Source: Thiohalocapsa marina (GTDB taxonomy: Bacteria; Pseudomonadota; Gammaproteobacteria; Chromatiales; Chromatiaceae). From it: a DNA stretch of 41,391 nucleotides. The notes below the pieces were generated by a model, which had not been told where the DNA came from, did no database searches, and saw nothing but the letters and a program-made list of their open reading frames with translations. Each line of letters starts with the position of its first letter. Within the stretch, counting starts at the first letter, position 1. This document shows, in pieces, positions 8,967 to 17,421 of the stretch. A program made the position numbers and the translations under genes. The stretch lies in the NCBI RefSeq assembly GCF_008632335.1, contig NZ_VWXX01000037.1, positions 1 through 41,391 of the forward strand. Direction: 5' to 3'.

Positions 8967-10189
8967 GTCTGGCTCCTCCGCGTGAAAAAGGCGGCTTGAT
9001 GCGCAGGCCCGGCATCCAGGACGCAGAGCGGCACCATCAGCTCCGCCGGACTCAGGCCACCATGCACGCCAATGTGCCGAAAAGGTTTCTCGAACGGTAG
9101 ATAATCGCGAATCACAGCATGACCGCGCCCAAGCAGGGTATAGTCGCCCACCCGCTGCTCCAGTTGTGGATGCGGCCGACCAGGACCGAACAGGCCACCG
9201 TCCACCAGCTCGCGGCTTCGATACAGCGCAAAGCGGTCCCCCAGCACATCCCGGCAATAGTCCTCGAACACCGCGACCCGGTGCGGGCGCACATAGCAGA
9301 AAGCCGCCCGAGGCTCGCCGCACAGGGGCAGCGTCAGGCAGTCGGCCAGCTGCGGATGATCCGACAGCCGCGTCTGATCCGCCTCGCTGGTGTCGATCTG
9401 GCCGTGGTCGGCGCAGACCAGTATCCGTGTATCCGTGCCGGCGGCCAGGCGCAGAAAGTCCTCCAGCCCCTGTTCCAGCTGACGCAGATGCTGCACGGCC
9501 GCCTCGCTCTCCATGCCGCGCTCATGGCCGATGCTGTCCAGCCCGGGCCAGTACAGATAACTGTAGCTGTGCGAGCGGCACTTGCGCAGGATCCGGGCGG
9601 TCTCCTTGAACATCTGCCGCAGGTTCTCGAAGGTGCGCAGCTGGGCCGCACCCAGGTGCGCCCGGTTGTAGTCGGAATGGGCGATGTGCGCCGGCGAGAC
9701 GACGAACGTCTGCGCCTGCATCCGGTCGAATACGGAGCGATGGCCGAACAGCGCCGCAGCGTCGATATGCGCCTGGTGGTAGCCGACGCCGCCGTAGCGC
9801 GGGCGTCCGGGCAGTACCGCCATGACACAGCCGAGTTCGCGCATCCAGGTGTGCCAGCCGGTCAGGGCATGCTGCTGCGGGGCGTCGCCGGTGAGGTAAC
9901 TGGTGATGGCTGTCGCCGTCGTGGGCGGAAACACCGACGTGATGGCGCCGCGGACATGACTGCCGAAGATGCCGCCTTGGCCGTGGCGCTTTAACCAGTC
10001 GGCCCCCAGGCCGTCGATCACCAGCAGCACGATGTGCTGCACATCCGCCAGTTCCGCCGCCGGCAGCAGGTCCAGGTCGGCATGGTCCGCAGCGCCGCCG
10101 CGGGCGCGGATCAGCGACGCCATCAGGTTGATGATGCCGCCGCCGTGGTAGCAGGGCGCTTGCAGATCGTCCTGGAGAGGGATGCTCAT
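8963..10189 (-). CDS. alkaline-phosphatase-superfamily phosphodiesterase/pyrophosphatase
   Basis: This 408-residue protein has the metal-site pattern of the type I phosphodiesterase/nucleotide pyrophosphatase family: VIDGLGADW with Asp59, FPPTTATAITS with a likely Thr nucleophile at 90 or 91, then DSIGHERG, CADHGQ and HIGVHGGLSP supplying further metal-binding Asp and His. No signal peptide or membrane segment is seen, so it is probably cytoplasmic, unlike classical alkaline phosphatase. The substrate cannot be told from the sequence. It overlaps the SseB-like gene by four bases and is divergent from the DNA-glycosylase gene. Confidence 0.8.
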   Translation of the reverse strand: MSIPLQDDLQAPCYHGGGIINLMASLIRARGGAADHADLDLLPAAELADVQHIVLLVIDGLGADWLKRHGQGGIFGSHVRGAITSVFPPTTATAITSYLTGDAPQQHALTGWHTWMRELGCVMAVLPGRPRYGGVGYHQAHIDAAALFGHRSVFDRMQAQTFVVSPAHIAHSDYNRAHLGAAQLRTFENLRQMFKETARILRKCRSHSYSYLYWPGLDSIGHERGMESEAAVQHLRQLEQGLEDFLRLAAGTDTRILVCADHGQIDTSEADQTRLSDHPQLADCLTLPLCGEPRAAFCYVRPHRVAVFEDYCRDVLGDRFALYRSRELVDGGLFGPGRPHPQLEQRVGDYTLLGRGHAVIRDYLPFEKPFRHIGVHGGLSPAELMVPLCVLDAGPAHQAAFFTRRSQT

Positions 10190-10356
10190 GCCCGGAGCAT
10201 AGCGGAAGGCGGCAGCGGGTGACAGTGCGCAGGCGCCGCTGCCTGAGCATTGCGTCGATTGGCGTTACAATCCGGAGCGCAAGGCAGATTCCCTGCATCT
10301 CCGACTGCCGATACCCAGCCGCTCGAAACGTGTTTGAACATAGCAGGAAGGCGTTG

Positions 10357-11043
10357 ATGCCGAGACCAGACAACGGACCATCCGCAGGGGAGGTCACCCA
10401 TGCCACACTGTTCGATGCCGACTGCACACGCTGCCCGCGGCTGGTGGCATTTCTCCGTCAGGTGCGGGCGCGCCATCCGAGCTACCACGCGCGTCCGGTG
10501 CCATCCTTCGGCGACCTCGGCGCCCGGCTGCTGATTGTTGGGCTGGCGCCCGGCATGCACGGGGCCAATCGCACCGGTCGGCCCTTCACCGGGGACTTTG
10601 CCGGCATCCTGCTGTACCGCATGCTGCATGCCCACGGCTTCGGCGCGTTGCCCGAGTCGGTGTCCGCGGACGACGCGCTGGTGCTGACCGACTGCCGCAT
10701 CACCAATGCGGTGAAATGCCTGCCGCCGGAGAACAAGCCGACCACCGCCGAGGTGCGCAACTGCAACCCCTTTCTGGCGGCGGAACTGGCGGCGGTGCCC
10801 GCCGGCGGGGTGGTTCTTGCCCTGGGGCGCCTGGCGCACAATGCCGTGCTGCGCGCACTGGGTCTGCGGCAGTCCGCGTACCCCTTTGCCCATGCCGCCG
10901 AGCATCTGCTGCCCGACGGCCTGCGGCTGCTGGACTCCTATCATTGCAGCCGCTACAACACCCAGACCCGGCGCCTGACCGAGGCCATGTTCGACGCCGT
11001 GGTGGCCCGCTGTCGCGCCCTGCTGGAGACGTCCGCCGCATGA
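10357..11043 (+). CDS. uracil-DNA glycosylase, family 5 (UdgB-like)
   Basis: This enzyme removes uracil (and probably other deaminated bases) from DNA. Motif A is at about residues 62-80 (GLAPGMHGANRTGRPFTGD), without the polar catalytic residue seen in families 1 and 4, which fits family 5. Motif B is SYHCSRYNTQT around residue 196. Four cysteines (23, 26, 121, 136, in CTRC, VKCLPP and NCNP) are placed to bind an iron-sulfur cluster. The ATG has AGGAAGG five bases upstream. The stop overlaps the uvrC start (ATGA), tying base-excision and nucleotide-excision repair genes together. The family assignment is from motifs alone. Confidence 0.88.
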   Translation: MPRPDNGPSAGEVTHATLFDADCTRCPRLVAFLRQVRARHPSYHARPVPSFGDLGARLLIVGLAPGMHGANRTGRPFTGDFAGILLYRMLHAHGFGALPESVSADDALVLTDCRITNAVKCLPPENKPTTAEVRNCNPFLAAELAAVPAGGVVLALGRLAHNAVLRALGLRQSAYPFAHAAEHLLPDGLRLLDSYHCSRYNTQTRRLTEAMFDAVVARCRALLETSAA

Positions 11044-12872
11044 GTGCGCCCGGCAGCAGCGGTTTCGACCACCGCGCGGCGCTGCGGCAGATCCCGGCCG
11101 AGCCCGGTGTCTATCGCATGCTGGATGCCGAGGGCACGGTGCTGTACGTCGGCAAGGCCAAGGTGTTGAACCGCCGCGTCGGCAGCTATTTCGGGCGCGC
11201 GCTGAACCGGCGGCTGCAGCTGATGGTGTCGCTGATCGCCGACATCCAGGTGACGGTCACCCGCACCGAGGGCGAAGCCCTGCTGCTCGAGAACAACCTG
11301 ATCAAGGAGCACCGGCCGCGCTTCAACGTGCTGCTGCGCGACGACAAGAGCTATCCCTACATCTACCTGAGCAGCCAGGACCGCTATCCGCGGCTGGCCT
11401 TCTACCGCGGGCCGCGCAAGGGCAACGGGCGCTATTTCGGCCCCTATCCCAGCGCCTGGGCCGTGCGCGAGACCCTGCAGTTGCTGCAGAAGCTGTTTCC
11501 GGTGCGGCAGTGCGAAGACAGCTTTTACGCCACCCGGTCGCGGCCCTGTCTGCAATACCAGATCAAGCGCTGCTCCGCCCCCTGCGTGGGCTTGATCACG
11601 CCGGAAGACTATGCCGTGGATGTGCGCCACAGCATCCAGTTTCTGGACGGGCGGGCGGACGAGGTGATCGCCGATCTGGTGTGCCGCATGGAGGATGCGG
11701 CGGAGGCCTTGGCCTTCGAGCGCGCCGCGGCGTTGCGCGATCAGATCGCCACCCTGCGGCGGATTCAGCAACGCCAGTACATCACCGCCGATGGCGGCGA
11801 CCTGGACATCGTCGCCGCCGTGGAGGAGGCGGGCACTGTCTGCGTGCAGGTGTTCTTCATCCGCGCCGGGCGCAACCTGGGCAACAAGGCGTTCTTTCCC
11901 CAGGCGCCGGATGCCGCCGGGCGCGACACGGTGCTGGCGGCCTTTCTGACGCAGTTCTACGCCGACAAGGAGCTCCCGCCGGAGATCCTGGTCAATGCCG
12001 AGCCGGAGGAGCGTGCCTTCCTCGAGACCGCCTTCAGCCAGCAGGCTGGACGGCGTGTCAGCATCCGCCATCGGCTGCGCGGCGACCGCGCCCGCTGGCT
12101 GGAGATGGCCGAGCGCAACGCCGATCTGGCGCTGAAGTCGCGTCTCGGCAGTCGTGCCGGCTACGGCCGTCGACTGGAGGCCCTGCGCGATGCGCTGGAT
12201 CTGGACGAGGTACCCGCACGCATGGAGTGCTTCGATATCAGCCACACCCGCGGTGAGCTCACCGTGGCCTCCTGCGTGGTGTTCGACGCCGACGGACCGC
12301 GCAAGGCGGACTATCGCCGCTTCAACATCGACGGCATCACCCCCGGGGACGACTACGCCGCCATGGAGCAGGCCCTGACCCGTCGCTACCGGCGTGTGCA
12401 GCAGGGCGAGGTACCCCTGCCGGACGTGCTCTTCATCGACGGCGGCAAGGGCCAGCTGAGCGCCGTGCAGGGCGCGTTGCAGGAGCTCGGCATTACCGGC
12501 GTGCAGCTGGTGGGTGTGGCCAAGGGCCCCGACCGCAAGGCCGGGGCGGAGCAGCTCTGGCTGCCCGGCGGCACGACGCCGATCCTGCCCGGCGCCACCT
12601 CTCCGGCGATGCACCTGGTGCAGCAGATCCGCGACGAGGCGCACCGCTTTGCCATCACCGGCCATCGCCAGCGCCGCGACAAGGCCCGGCGCACGTCGGC
12701 ACTGGAAGAGATCCCGGGGGTGGGACCGAAGCGGCGGCAGAACCTGTTGCGCGCCTTCGGCGGCATGCGCGGATTGAAACGGGCCGCCGCCGACGACATC
12801 GCGGCGGTGGACGGCATCGGCCGGGAGCTGGCACAACAGATCCATGAGGCCCTGAACGGGCAGAACCTGTAA
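11040..12872 (+). CDS. uvrC: excinuclease ABC subunit C
   Basis: UvrC makes the dual incisions of nucleotide-excision repair. The 610-residue protein has the N-terminal GIY-YIG nuclease (PGVYRMLDAEGTVLYVGKAK, then RVGSYF), the UvrB-binding UVR segment around ALAFERAAALRDQIATLR, the C-terminal RNase H-like nuclease (ECFDISHTRGE, FIDGGKGQL) and a helix-hairpin-helix end (IPGVGPKRRQNLLRAFGG). The start overlaps the glycosylase stop. pgsA and tRNA-Gly follow, the arrangement also found in E. coli (uvrC-pgsA-glyW). Confidence 0.97.
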   Translation: MSAPGSSGFDHRAALRQIPAEPGVYRMLDAEGTVLYVGKAKVLNRRVGSYFGRALNRRLQLMVSLIADIQVTVTRTEGEALLLENNLIKEHRPRFNVLLRDDKSYPYIYLSSQDRYPRLAFYRGPRKGNGRYFGPYPSAWAVRETLQLLQKLFPVRQCEDSFYATRSRPCLQYQIKRCSAPCVGLITPEDYAVDVRHSIQFLDGRADEVIADLVCRMEDAAEALAFERAAALRDQIATLRRIQQRQYITADGGDLDIVAAVEEAGTVCVQVFFIRAGRNLGNKAFFPQAPDAAGRDTVLAAFLTQFYADKELPPEILVNAEPEERAFLETAFSQQAGRRVSIRHRLRGDRARWLEMAERNADLALKSRLGSRAGYGRRLEALRDALDLDEVPARMECFDISHTRGELTVASCVVFDADGPRKADYRRFNIDGITPGDDYAAMEQALTRRYRRVQQGEVPLPDVLFIDGGKGQLSAVQGALQELGITGVQLVGVAKGPDRKAGAEQLWLPGGTTPILPGATSPAMHLVQQIRDEAHRFAITGHRQRRDKARRTSALEEIPGVGPKRRQNLLRAFGGMRGLKRAAADDIAAVDGIGRELAQQIHEALNGQNL

Positions 12873-12963
12873 ATGCGCATTGACCGCGATGGCGCTCCGG
12901 CGTCAGGCTATGACGAGCCCCGCCTGCCGGCCTCCATGGCCGATGAACGAAGGACGTGAAGTG

Positions 12964-13524
12964 ATGTGGAACCTGCCGAACATCCTGACCATGCTGCGCA
13001 TCGGGCTGATCCCGGTGTTCGTGGTCATCTTCTATCTGCCGGTGCCCTGGGCGCGGCTGGTCTGCGCCATCGTGTTCACCGCCGCAGCGCTGACCGACTG
13101 GCTGGACGGCTGGCTGGCCCGACGCCTGAACCAGACCTCTGCCCTGGGCGCCTTTCTGGATCCGGTGGCGGACAAGCTGATGGTGGCCGTGGCGCTGGTG
13201 CTGCTGGTGCAGGCCGATCCCACGGTGGTGATGGTGTTGCCGGCGGCCGTGATCATCGGTCGCGAGATCACCGTGTCGGCCTTGCGCGAATGGATGGCAG
13301 AGATCGGTGCCCGGGCCAAGGTGGCGGTGTCCATGGCGGGCAAGCTGAAGACTGCGGCGCAGATGGTGGCCATCGTGCTGCTGCTGCTGGGCGATGCCCT
13401 GTTCGGCCTGCAGCTGCGCCCCTTGGGGCTGGGGCTGCTCTATGTCGCCGCGCTGCTGACGCTATGGTCCATGTACCTTTATCTGCGCGCCGCCTGGCCC
13501 AGCCTGAGCGCACGCCCCGACTGA
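12964..13524 (+). CDS. pgsA: CDP-diacylglycerol-glycerol-3-phosphate 3-phosphatidyltransferase
   Basis: PgsA makes phosphatidylglycerol phosphate, the precursor of phosphatidylglycerol and cardiolipin, in the inner membrane. The 186-residue protein has the CDP-alcohol phosphotransferase motif DGxxARx8GxxxDxxxD in full at residues 48-70 and several transmembrane helices. The start MWNLPNILTMLRI is typical; a GTG one codon earlier is possible, and AAGGA sits upstream. It follows uvrC by 91 bases. Confidence 0.95.
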   Translation: MWNLPNILTMLRIGLIPVFVVIFYLPVPWARLVCAIVFTAAALTDWLDGWLARRLNQTSALGAFLDPVADKLMVAVALVLLVQADPTVVMVLPAAVIIGREITVSALREWMAEIGARAKVAVSMAGKLKTAAQMVAIVLLLLGDALFGLQLRPLGLGLLYVAALLTLWSMYLYLRAAWPSLSARPD

Positions 13525-13578
13525 TCGCCATGCGACCCAGGCGCGCATCCGATCGAAGGCTGAAATCAAAAAAGGGGG

Positions 13579-13606
13579 TTGACGGAATCTGACGTTCGAC
13601 TATAAT
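13579..13606 (+). promoter_or_regulatory. sigma-70 promoter of tRNA-Gly
   Basis: TTGACG (-35) and a perfect TATAAT (-10) are separated by 16 bases. The tRNA begins 14 bases after the -10 box, as expected for a strong stable-RNA promoter. A G-run precedes the -35 box. Confidence 0.85.
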
Positions 13607-13620
13607 GGCCAACTTCTGAC

Positions 13621-13696
<76 letters not shown>

Positions 13697-13709
13697 AATC
13701 GAAAGAAAA

Positions 13710-13734
13710 GGTCGCTTCCAGCGGCCTTTTTTTT
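13710..13734 (+). terminator. intrinsic terminator after tRNA-Gly
   Basis: A 7-bp stem (GGTCGCT with AGCGGCC, one T-G pair) with a 3-base loop is followed by eight T residues. It begins 14 bases after the tRNA CCA end. It also separates the tRNA from the convergent deacetylase gene. Confidence 0.88.
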
Positions 13735-13798
13735 CGCCTGCGATTCACCCGTTCCGCCGCCGCCCCCGCACTGTCCTTGATGGCGGATTCGGCTTCGA

Positions 13799-14692
13799 TC
13801 ATGCGGGATGGGTGGCCATCCAGTGCCGTGCAATGTCCTCGCGCCGGCAGATCCAGACCGCGTCGCGCTCCAGCACATGGTCCAGGAAGCGTGCCAGCCC
13901 CGCGGCGCGGGCCGGATGGCCGCTGATGCGTCCGTGCAGGCCGATGCTCATCAGCTTGGGGCTGTGTGCCCCCTCCAGCCAGAGCTGCTCGAAGGCGTCT
14001 CTGAGCAGGCGAAAAAAGTCCTCGCCGGTGGCCAGGCCGTTGGGCAGCAGGTAGCGGGCGTCGTTGTTGACCAGGGTGTAGGGAATGATCAGGTGTGGCG
14101 GCGCGTCCGGCAGCCAGTAGGGCAGGTCGTCGTTGTAGGCGTCGGAGTCGTACAGCAGCCCACCCACTTCGCGCAGCAGTCGGCGAGTGTTCTGGCTGAC
14201 GCGGCCGGTGTACCAGCCTACCGGTGGCCGGCCGCAGACGGACGCGATGATGTCGCGGGTGCGCTGGATGTGGTGGCGCTCCTCCGCCTCCGGGATGGTG
14301 CGGTAGTCCAGCCAGCGGTAGCCGTGGCCGGCGATCTCGTGCCCCGCGGCATGCAGGGCGCGGCCGATCTCGGGATTGAGCTCCAGGGCGCGGCCGACGG
14401 CAAAGGCCGTCAGCGGCAGCCCGCGGTCGGCAAACAGCGCCAGGATGCGCCAGACGCCGGCACGCGCACCGTATTCGTACATCCCTTCGACACTGAGGTC
14501 CCGCTCGCCGATGCGGGCGGGGCGGCCCGGGAGTTCGTGCAAATAGGCCTCTGAGCGGTCGTCTCCGTTGCCGATGCAGGACTCGGCGCCTTCCTCGACG
14601 TTGAGCACGCACTGCACCGCGACCCTGGCCCCTTCCGGCCAGTGCGGATGCGGCGGCCGGGGACCGTGGCCCCGCAGGTCGCGGTCGTGCAT
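13799..14692 (-). CDS. polysaccharide-deacetylase-family protein, PuuE allantoinase-like
   Basis: This 297-residue protein belongs to the NodB/polysaccharide-deacetylase superfamily. It is closest by eye to the PuuE type of metal-independent allantoinase: VQCVLNVEEGAE near the N-terminus, HEIAGHGYRWLDY in the middle, and GWYTGRVSQNTRRLL. In PuuE the first motif is normally NYEEG; here it is NVEEG. No signal peptide is seen, which fits a cytosolic amidohydrolase rather than a wall deacetylase. No other purine-catabolism gene is present, so the substrate is uncertain. The ATG overlaps the stop of the upstream acetyltransferase gene by one base. Confidence 0.75.
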   Translation of the reverse strand: MHDRDLRGHGPRPPHPHWPEGARVAVQCVLNVEEGAESCIGNGDDRSEAYLHELPGRPARIGERDLSVEGMYEYGARAGVWRILALFADRGLPLTAFAVGRALELNPEIGRALHAAGHEIAGHGYRWLDYRTIPEAEERHHIQRTRDIIASVCGRPPVGWYTGRVSQNTRRLLREVGGLLYDSDAYNDDLPYWLPDAPPHLIIPYTLVNNDARYLLPNGLATGEDFFRLLRDAFEQLWLEGAHSPKLMSIGLHGRISGHPARAAGLARFLDHVLERDAVWICRREDIARHWMATHPA

Positions 14693-15564
14693 CAGCCGAG
14701 CTCGAAGGTGGTGACGCCGAAGACGTGCCGATGGGCGATGTTCGGGAATGGCCCCCGGTACATGCGCGCACAGCCAAACACCTCGACCATGCCGTGGCGC
14801 TGCGCCAGGGCAAGGGCGTCCGGATTGTTCTCGGGTACATCGAGAAACACCGGCCCGCCGGCGGCGAACACCGACAGCGCGGCATGCAGGGCCTCCGCCG
14901 CGGCGGCGTCGTCGGCGAACAGGGGGCCGATCTTGCAGCCTTCGCGGCAGCGGCGCACGACGCCGTAGCCGGCGAGCCGTCCGTCGCGCAGGCAGCCCAG
15001 GGCGCGCGCGTCCGGCAGGTCGATCCAGCCCCGCAGGAAGCGCGCCCGCGGTGCCGGGAAACAGCTGCGATCATAGGCCAGCACATCCGCGAACGGCAGC
15101 TGGTCCAGTGGAACGAGGGTCTCGGGCGGACGGGGCACAGCCGCTGATCCCGCCGGGACCTCGGCCCGGAAGCGGATGTCGCGGTGGGAGAACACGAAGC
15201 CGCCTCGGGCGTAGTAGTCCTGCATCGCGAAGACGCCGTCCATGCCGATGCTGGCGCCCGGCCCCAGCCGGGCCAGCAGGCGCTCGCGCCGCACATGCCA
15301 GAGCCGGTTACCGAACCCACGGCCGCGGAATTCCGGGCGGACGATGAAAAAGCCCATGAAGCCGAATTCATCGCCATAGGCGGTGATTGCGCCGCCGCCG
15401 ATCAGTTCGCCGTCCAGTTCTGCGGCGATGTAGGCATCCGGGTCCGTGGCCCAGAACACTTCCGCGTCGTGCAGCCCCGGGTTCCAGCCCTCGCGAGCGG
15501 CCCAGTCCACCAGGGTATCGACTTCGCTGCGGGTCATTTGTCGGATCACGAAGGGGTCCGTCAT
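14692..15564 (-). CDS. GNAT-family N-acetyltransferase
   Basis: The 290-residue protein has an N-terminal GNAT fold with the acetyl-CoA loop VRPEFRGRGFGNRLW (RGRGFG at 80-85) and a second, more degenerate GNAT-like half ending FGCARMYRGPFPN, as in acetyltransferases with a duplicated domain. The start MTDPFVIRQMTR was chosen because AGAGGA lies just upstream; longer starts in the same frame lack such a site. It overlaps the PuuE-like gene and is divergent from the thioredoxin-like gene. The acetylated substrate is unknown. Confidence 0.82.
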   Translation of the reverse strand: MTDPFVIRQMTRSEVDTLVDWAAREGWNPGLHDAEVFWATDPDAYIAAELDGELIGGGAITAYGDEFGFMGFFIVRPEFRGRGFGNRLWHVRRERLLARLGPGASIGMDGVFAMQDYYARGGFVFSHRDIRFRAEVPAGSAAVPRPPETLVPLDQLPFADVLAYDRSCFPAPRARFLRGWIDLPDARALGCLRDGRLAGYGVVRRCREGCKIGPLFADDAAAAEALHAALSVFAAGGPVFLDVPENNPDALALAQRHGMVEVFGCARMYRGPFPNIAHRHVFGVTTFELG

Positions 15565-15706
15565 CAGCAGTGTCCTCTTTACCTGCGGGTCGGCAAATAC
15601 GGTACCGGTGTTTGAGGAGCGGCGCAATGCCGCATGGGGCAAAGTGGTGACGCCGGTATGTTAGTCTTGGCACCGATCCAGTCCATCACAATAACGCGGG
15701 GAGCGC

Positions 15707-16792
15707 ATGATGACAGTCTGTTGGTTTCGCGGGTCGCAGACGAACGCCTTCAATCGCTTGAGCGCATTTGCTCTGGCCATCGCGCTGATACTCGGCGGAT
15801 GGTCTGCGCTTGCCTCCGCCGCGCCGGCAGAATTCGATGACGGCGCCATCTATCAGGTGCGGCATCCGGAGTGGTTCAAGGAGAGTTTTCTCGATCTGCG
15901 CGATGATGCCGAGGAGGCCGCCGATGCCGGGAAACTGGGTCTGTTCATCTTTTTCAGCACCCAGGGTTGCTCCTATTGTCACCTGTTCATCGAGCAGAGT
16001 CTGAACGATCCGCAGATTGCCGCGCGCCTGAAACAGTCGTTCGACAGCTTCGGTCTGGAGATCTTCTCCGATGCCGAACTGACCGACTTTTCCGGCACAC
16101 GCACGCGGGTCAAGACCTTTGCGCTGGACCAGGGTGTTCAGTTCGCACCGACCTTATTGTTCTACGATACCGCGGGCAAGCGCCTGCTGCGTCTGACCGG
16201 TTACTACCCGCCGGAACGATTCCGGCAGGTGCTGGACTATCTGATCGACGGCCATGTGCGCCGTCAGTCGTTGTCGGCCTATCTGGCGGAGACGGCGACC
16301 AATGCGGCCACTGCGGACGCGTCTGCAGGGTTGTTGCCGGACGCCCTGTTCTCGCCCCCGCCCTACGCCTTGGACCGCAGTCGTCTGCCCGCCGAACGGC
16401 CGTTGCTGGTGCTTTTCGAGGGCGCGGACTGCACCCGTTGCGCGCACTTTCATCAAACGGTGCTGAAGGACATGCCAACGCGTACCCGGCTGTCGGCGTT
16501 CGACCTGGTCCGACTGGATGCCGGGGACGCGCAAACGCCGGTGCTCACGCCAGACGGTGCCCGCGTCACGCCGAGAGACTGGTACCGCAGCCTCGGCTTC
16601 ACCGAACTGCCGGCACTGGTCTTTTTTGACGAATCCGGCCAGGCGCTGATCGCCACCGATGCCCTGGTGCTCAACAGCCGCATGAACAACCTGATCGGCT
16701 ATGTCACCGAACGCGCCTATGAACGGGGCTGGAACTACCAGCGCTATGCCCGCAGCCAGGGCCAGAAGCGGTTTCAGAATGCGTCTGAGTGA
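15707..16792 (+). CDS. exported protein with two thioredoxin-like domains
   Basis: The 361-residue protein has a probable N-terminal signal peptide (hydrophobic 18-39, ending ASAAPAEF) and two thioredoxin folds. The first has CSYC at 88-91 and a cis-Pro in VQFAPTL. The second has CTRC at 242-245 and a cis-Pro in TELPALVFF. Such proteins resemble SoxW/DsbE-type periplasmic reductants, but no sox or cytochrome-maturation gene is adjacent. Two CxxC sites in one chain could relay electrons or act on separate partners; that is inference. Two consecutive ATG codons are possible starts. Confidence 0.8.
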   Translation: MMTVCWFRGSQTNAFNRLSAFALAIALILGGWSALASAAPAEFDDGAIYQVRHPEWFKESFLDLRDDAEEAADAGKLGLFIFFSTQGCSYCHLFIEQSLNDPQIAARLKQSFDSFGLEIFSDAELTDFSGTRTRVKTFALDQGVQFAPTLLFYDTAGKRLLRLTGYYPPERFRQVLDYLIDGHVRRQSLSAYLAETATNAATADASAGLLPDALFSPPPYALDRSRLPAERPLLVLFEGADCTRCAHFHQTVLKDMPTRTRLSAFDLVRLDAGDAQTPVLTPDGARVTPRDWYRSLGFTELPALVFFDESGQALIATDALVLNSRMNNLIGYVTERAYERGWNYQRYARSQGQKRFQNASE

Positions 16793-16965
16793 CGCCCGTG
16801 GGTAATGGGCCGGGTCAATCTGATGAAACAGGGTAGGCATGCTTGCGAATGACTGCTTGATTGGCCGCTTGCCCGTTGTTTTCTGATTTTGTGAAGTATC
16901 CAAGACATTCCTTGACAAATGCATTACAATGCCGCCGGTCACATCACAAGCGGTAGGAGCATTGC

Positions 16966-17352
16966 ATGGAATTGGAACACTTGAGCGTGGATGAACTGCG
17001 TCAGCGTAAGCTGGAGATGGAGCAGCAGCAAGCCGAAATGGATCGGCTTCTGGCGCAAAAGCTCAGGGAGACGCGGCGGGATTTTGTGCGCGAGTTGCGC
17101 GACCTGATCGAGGCCCGAGGCTACTCGGTGGAAGAGATCGGTGAGCAACTGGCCGGGCGTCGTCGCGGCGGTGGCGGTGCGCAACCCTCTGGCAAGTACT
17201 ATGTCGATCCGCAGGACCCGGACAACGTCTACAAGCGCGGTCCGCTGCCTGGCTGGCTGAAGGACAAGATGCGTGCAGACGGCTATGACCCGGATAACAA
17301 GGCCCAACGCGATGACTACAAGGCCAGTCATCTGACCCTGGTCGAGGGCTGA
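16966..17352 (+). CDS. H-NS-family nucleoid-associated protein
   Basis: The 128-residue protein has an N-terminal coiled coil rich in Glu, Gln and Leu (about 1-50, for oligomerisation) and a C-terminal Y-V-D-P...W-L block like the H-NS DNA-binding domain (YYVDPQDPDNVYKRGPLPGWL). The usual TWSGRGR-type core, whose RGR or QGR inserts into the AT minor groove, is replaced by VYKRGP, so binding preference may differ. GGAGC precedes the ATG. It lies beside the pilin-like locus, which carries AT-rich boxes, and could silence it; that is a guess. Confidence 0.75.
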   Translation: MELEHLSVDELRQRKLEMEQQQAEMDRLLAQKLRETRRDFVRELRDLIEARGYSVEEIGEQLAGRRRGGGGAQPSGKYYVDPQDPDNVYKRGPLPGWLKDKMRADGYDPDNKAQRDDYKASHLTLVEG

Positions 17353-17373
17353 GAGCGGCTGATCGCGGCACTC

Positions 17374-17421
17374 GGGAGACGCTGATTTACTGGCCATCCT
17401 GGCCAAAAATCAGCACGCGAT
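17374..17421. repeat. dispersed palindromic repeat, copy C
   Basis: The block runs GGGAGACGCTGATTTA, then TGGCCATCCTGGCCA, then AAAATCAGCACGCGAT. Its reverse complement recurs with only a few changes at 29713-29761. The central TGGCCA-TCC-TGGCCA can form a hairpin and lies between convergent genes, so it may also slow transcription. Its end touches the stop codon of the outer-membrane protein gene. Confidence 0.82.

Noticed and set aside
10953-12845. Long minus-strand frame antisense to uvrC
   Set aside because: uvrC is unambiguous; the antisense product has no family features and is rich in His, Gln, Arg as expected for shadows.
16912-16930. TTGACA and TACAAT before the H-NS-like gene
   Set aside because: Only 7 bases separate the two hexamers, too few for a sigma-70 promoter.
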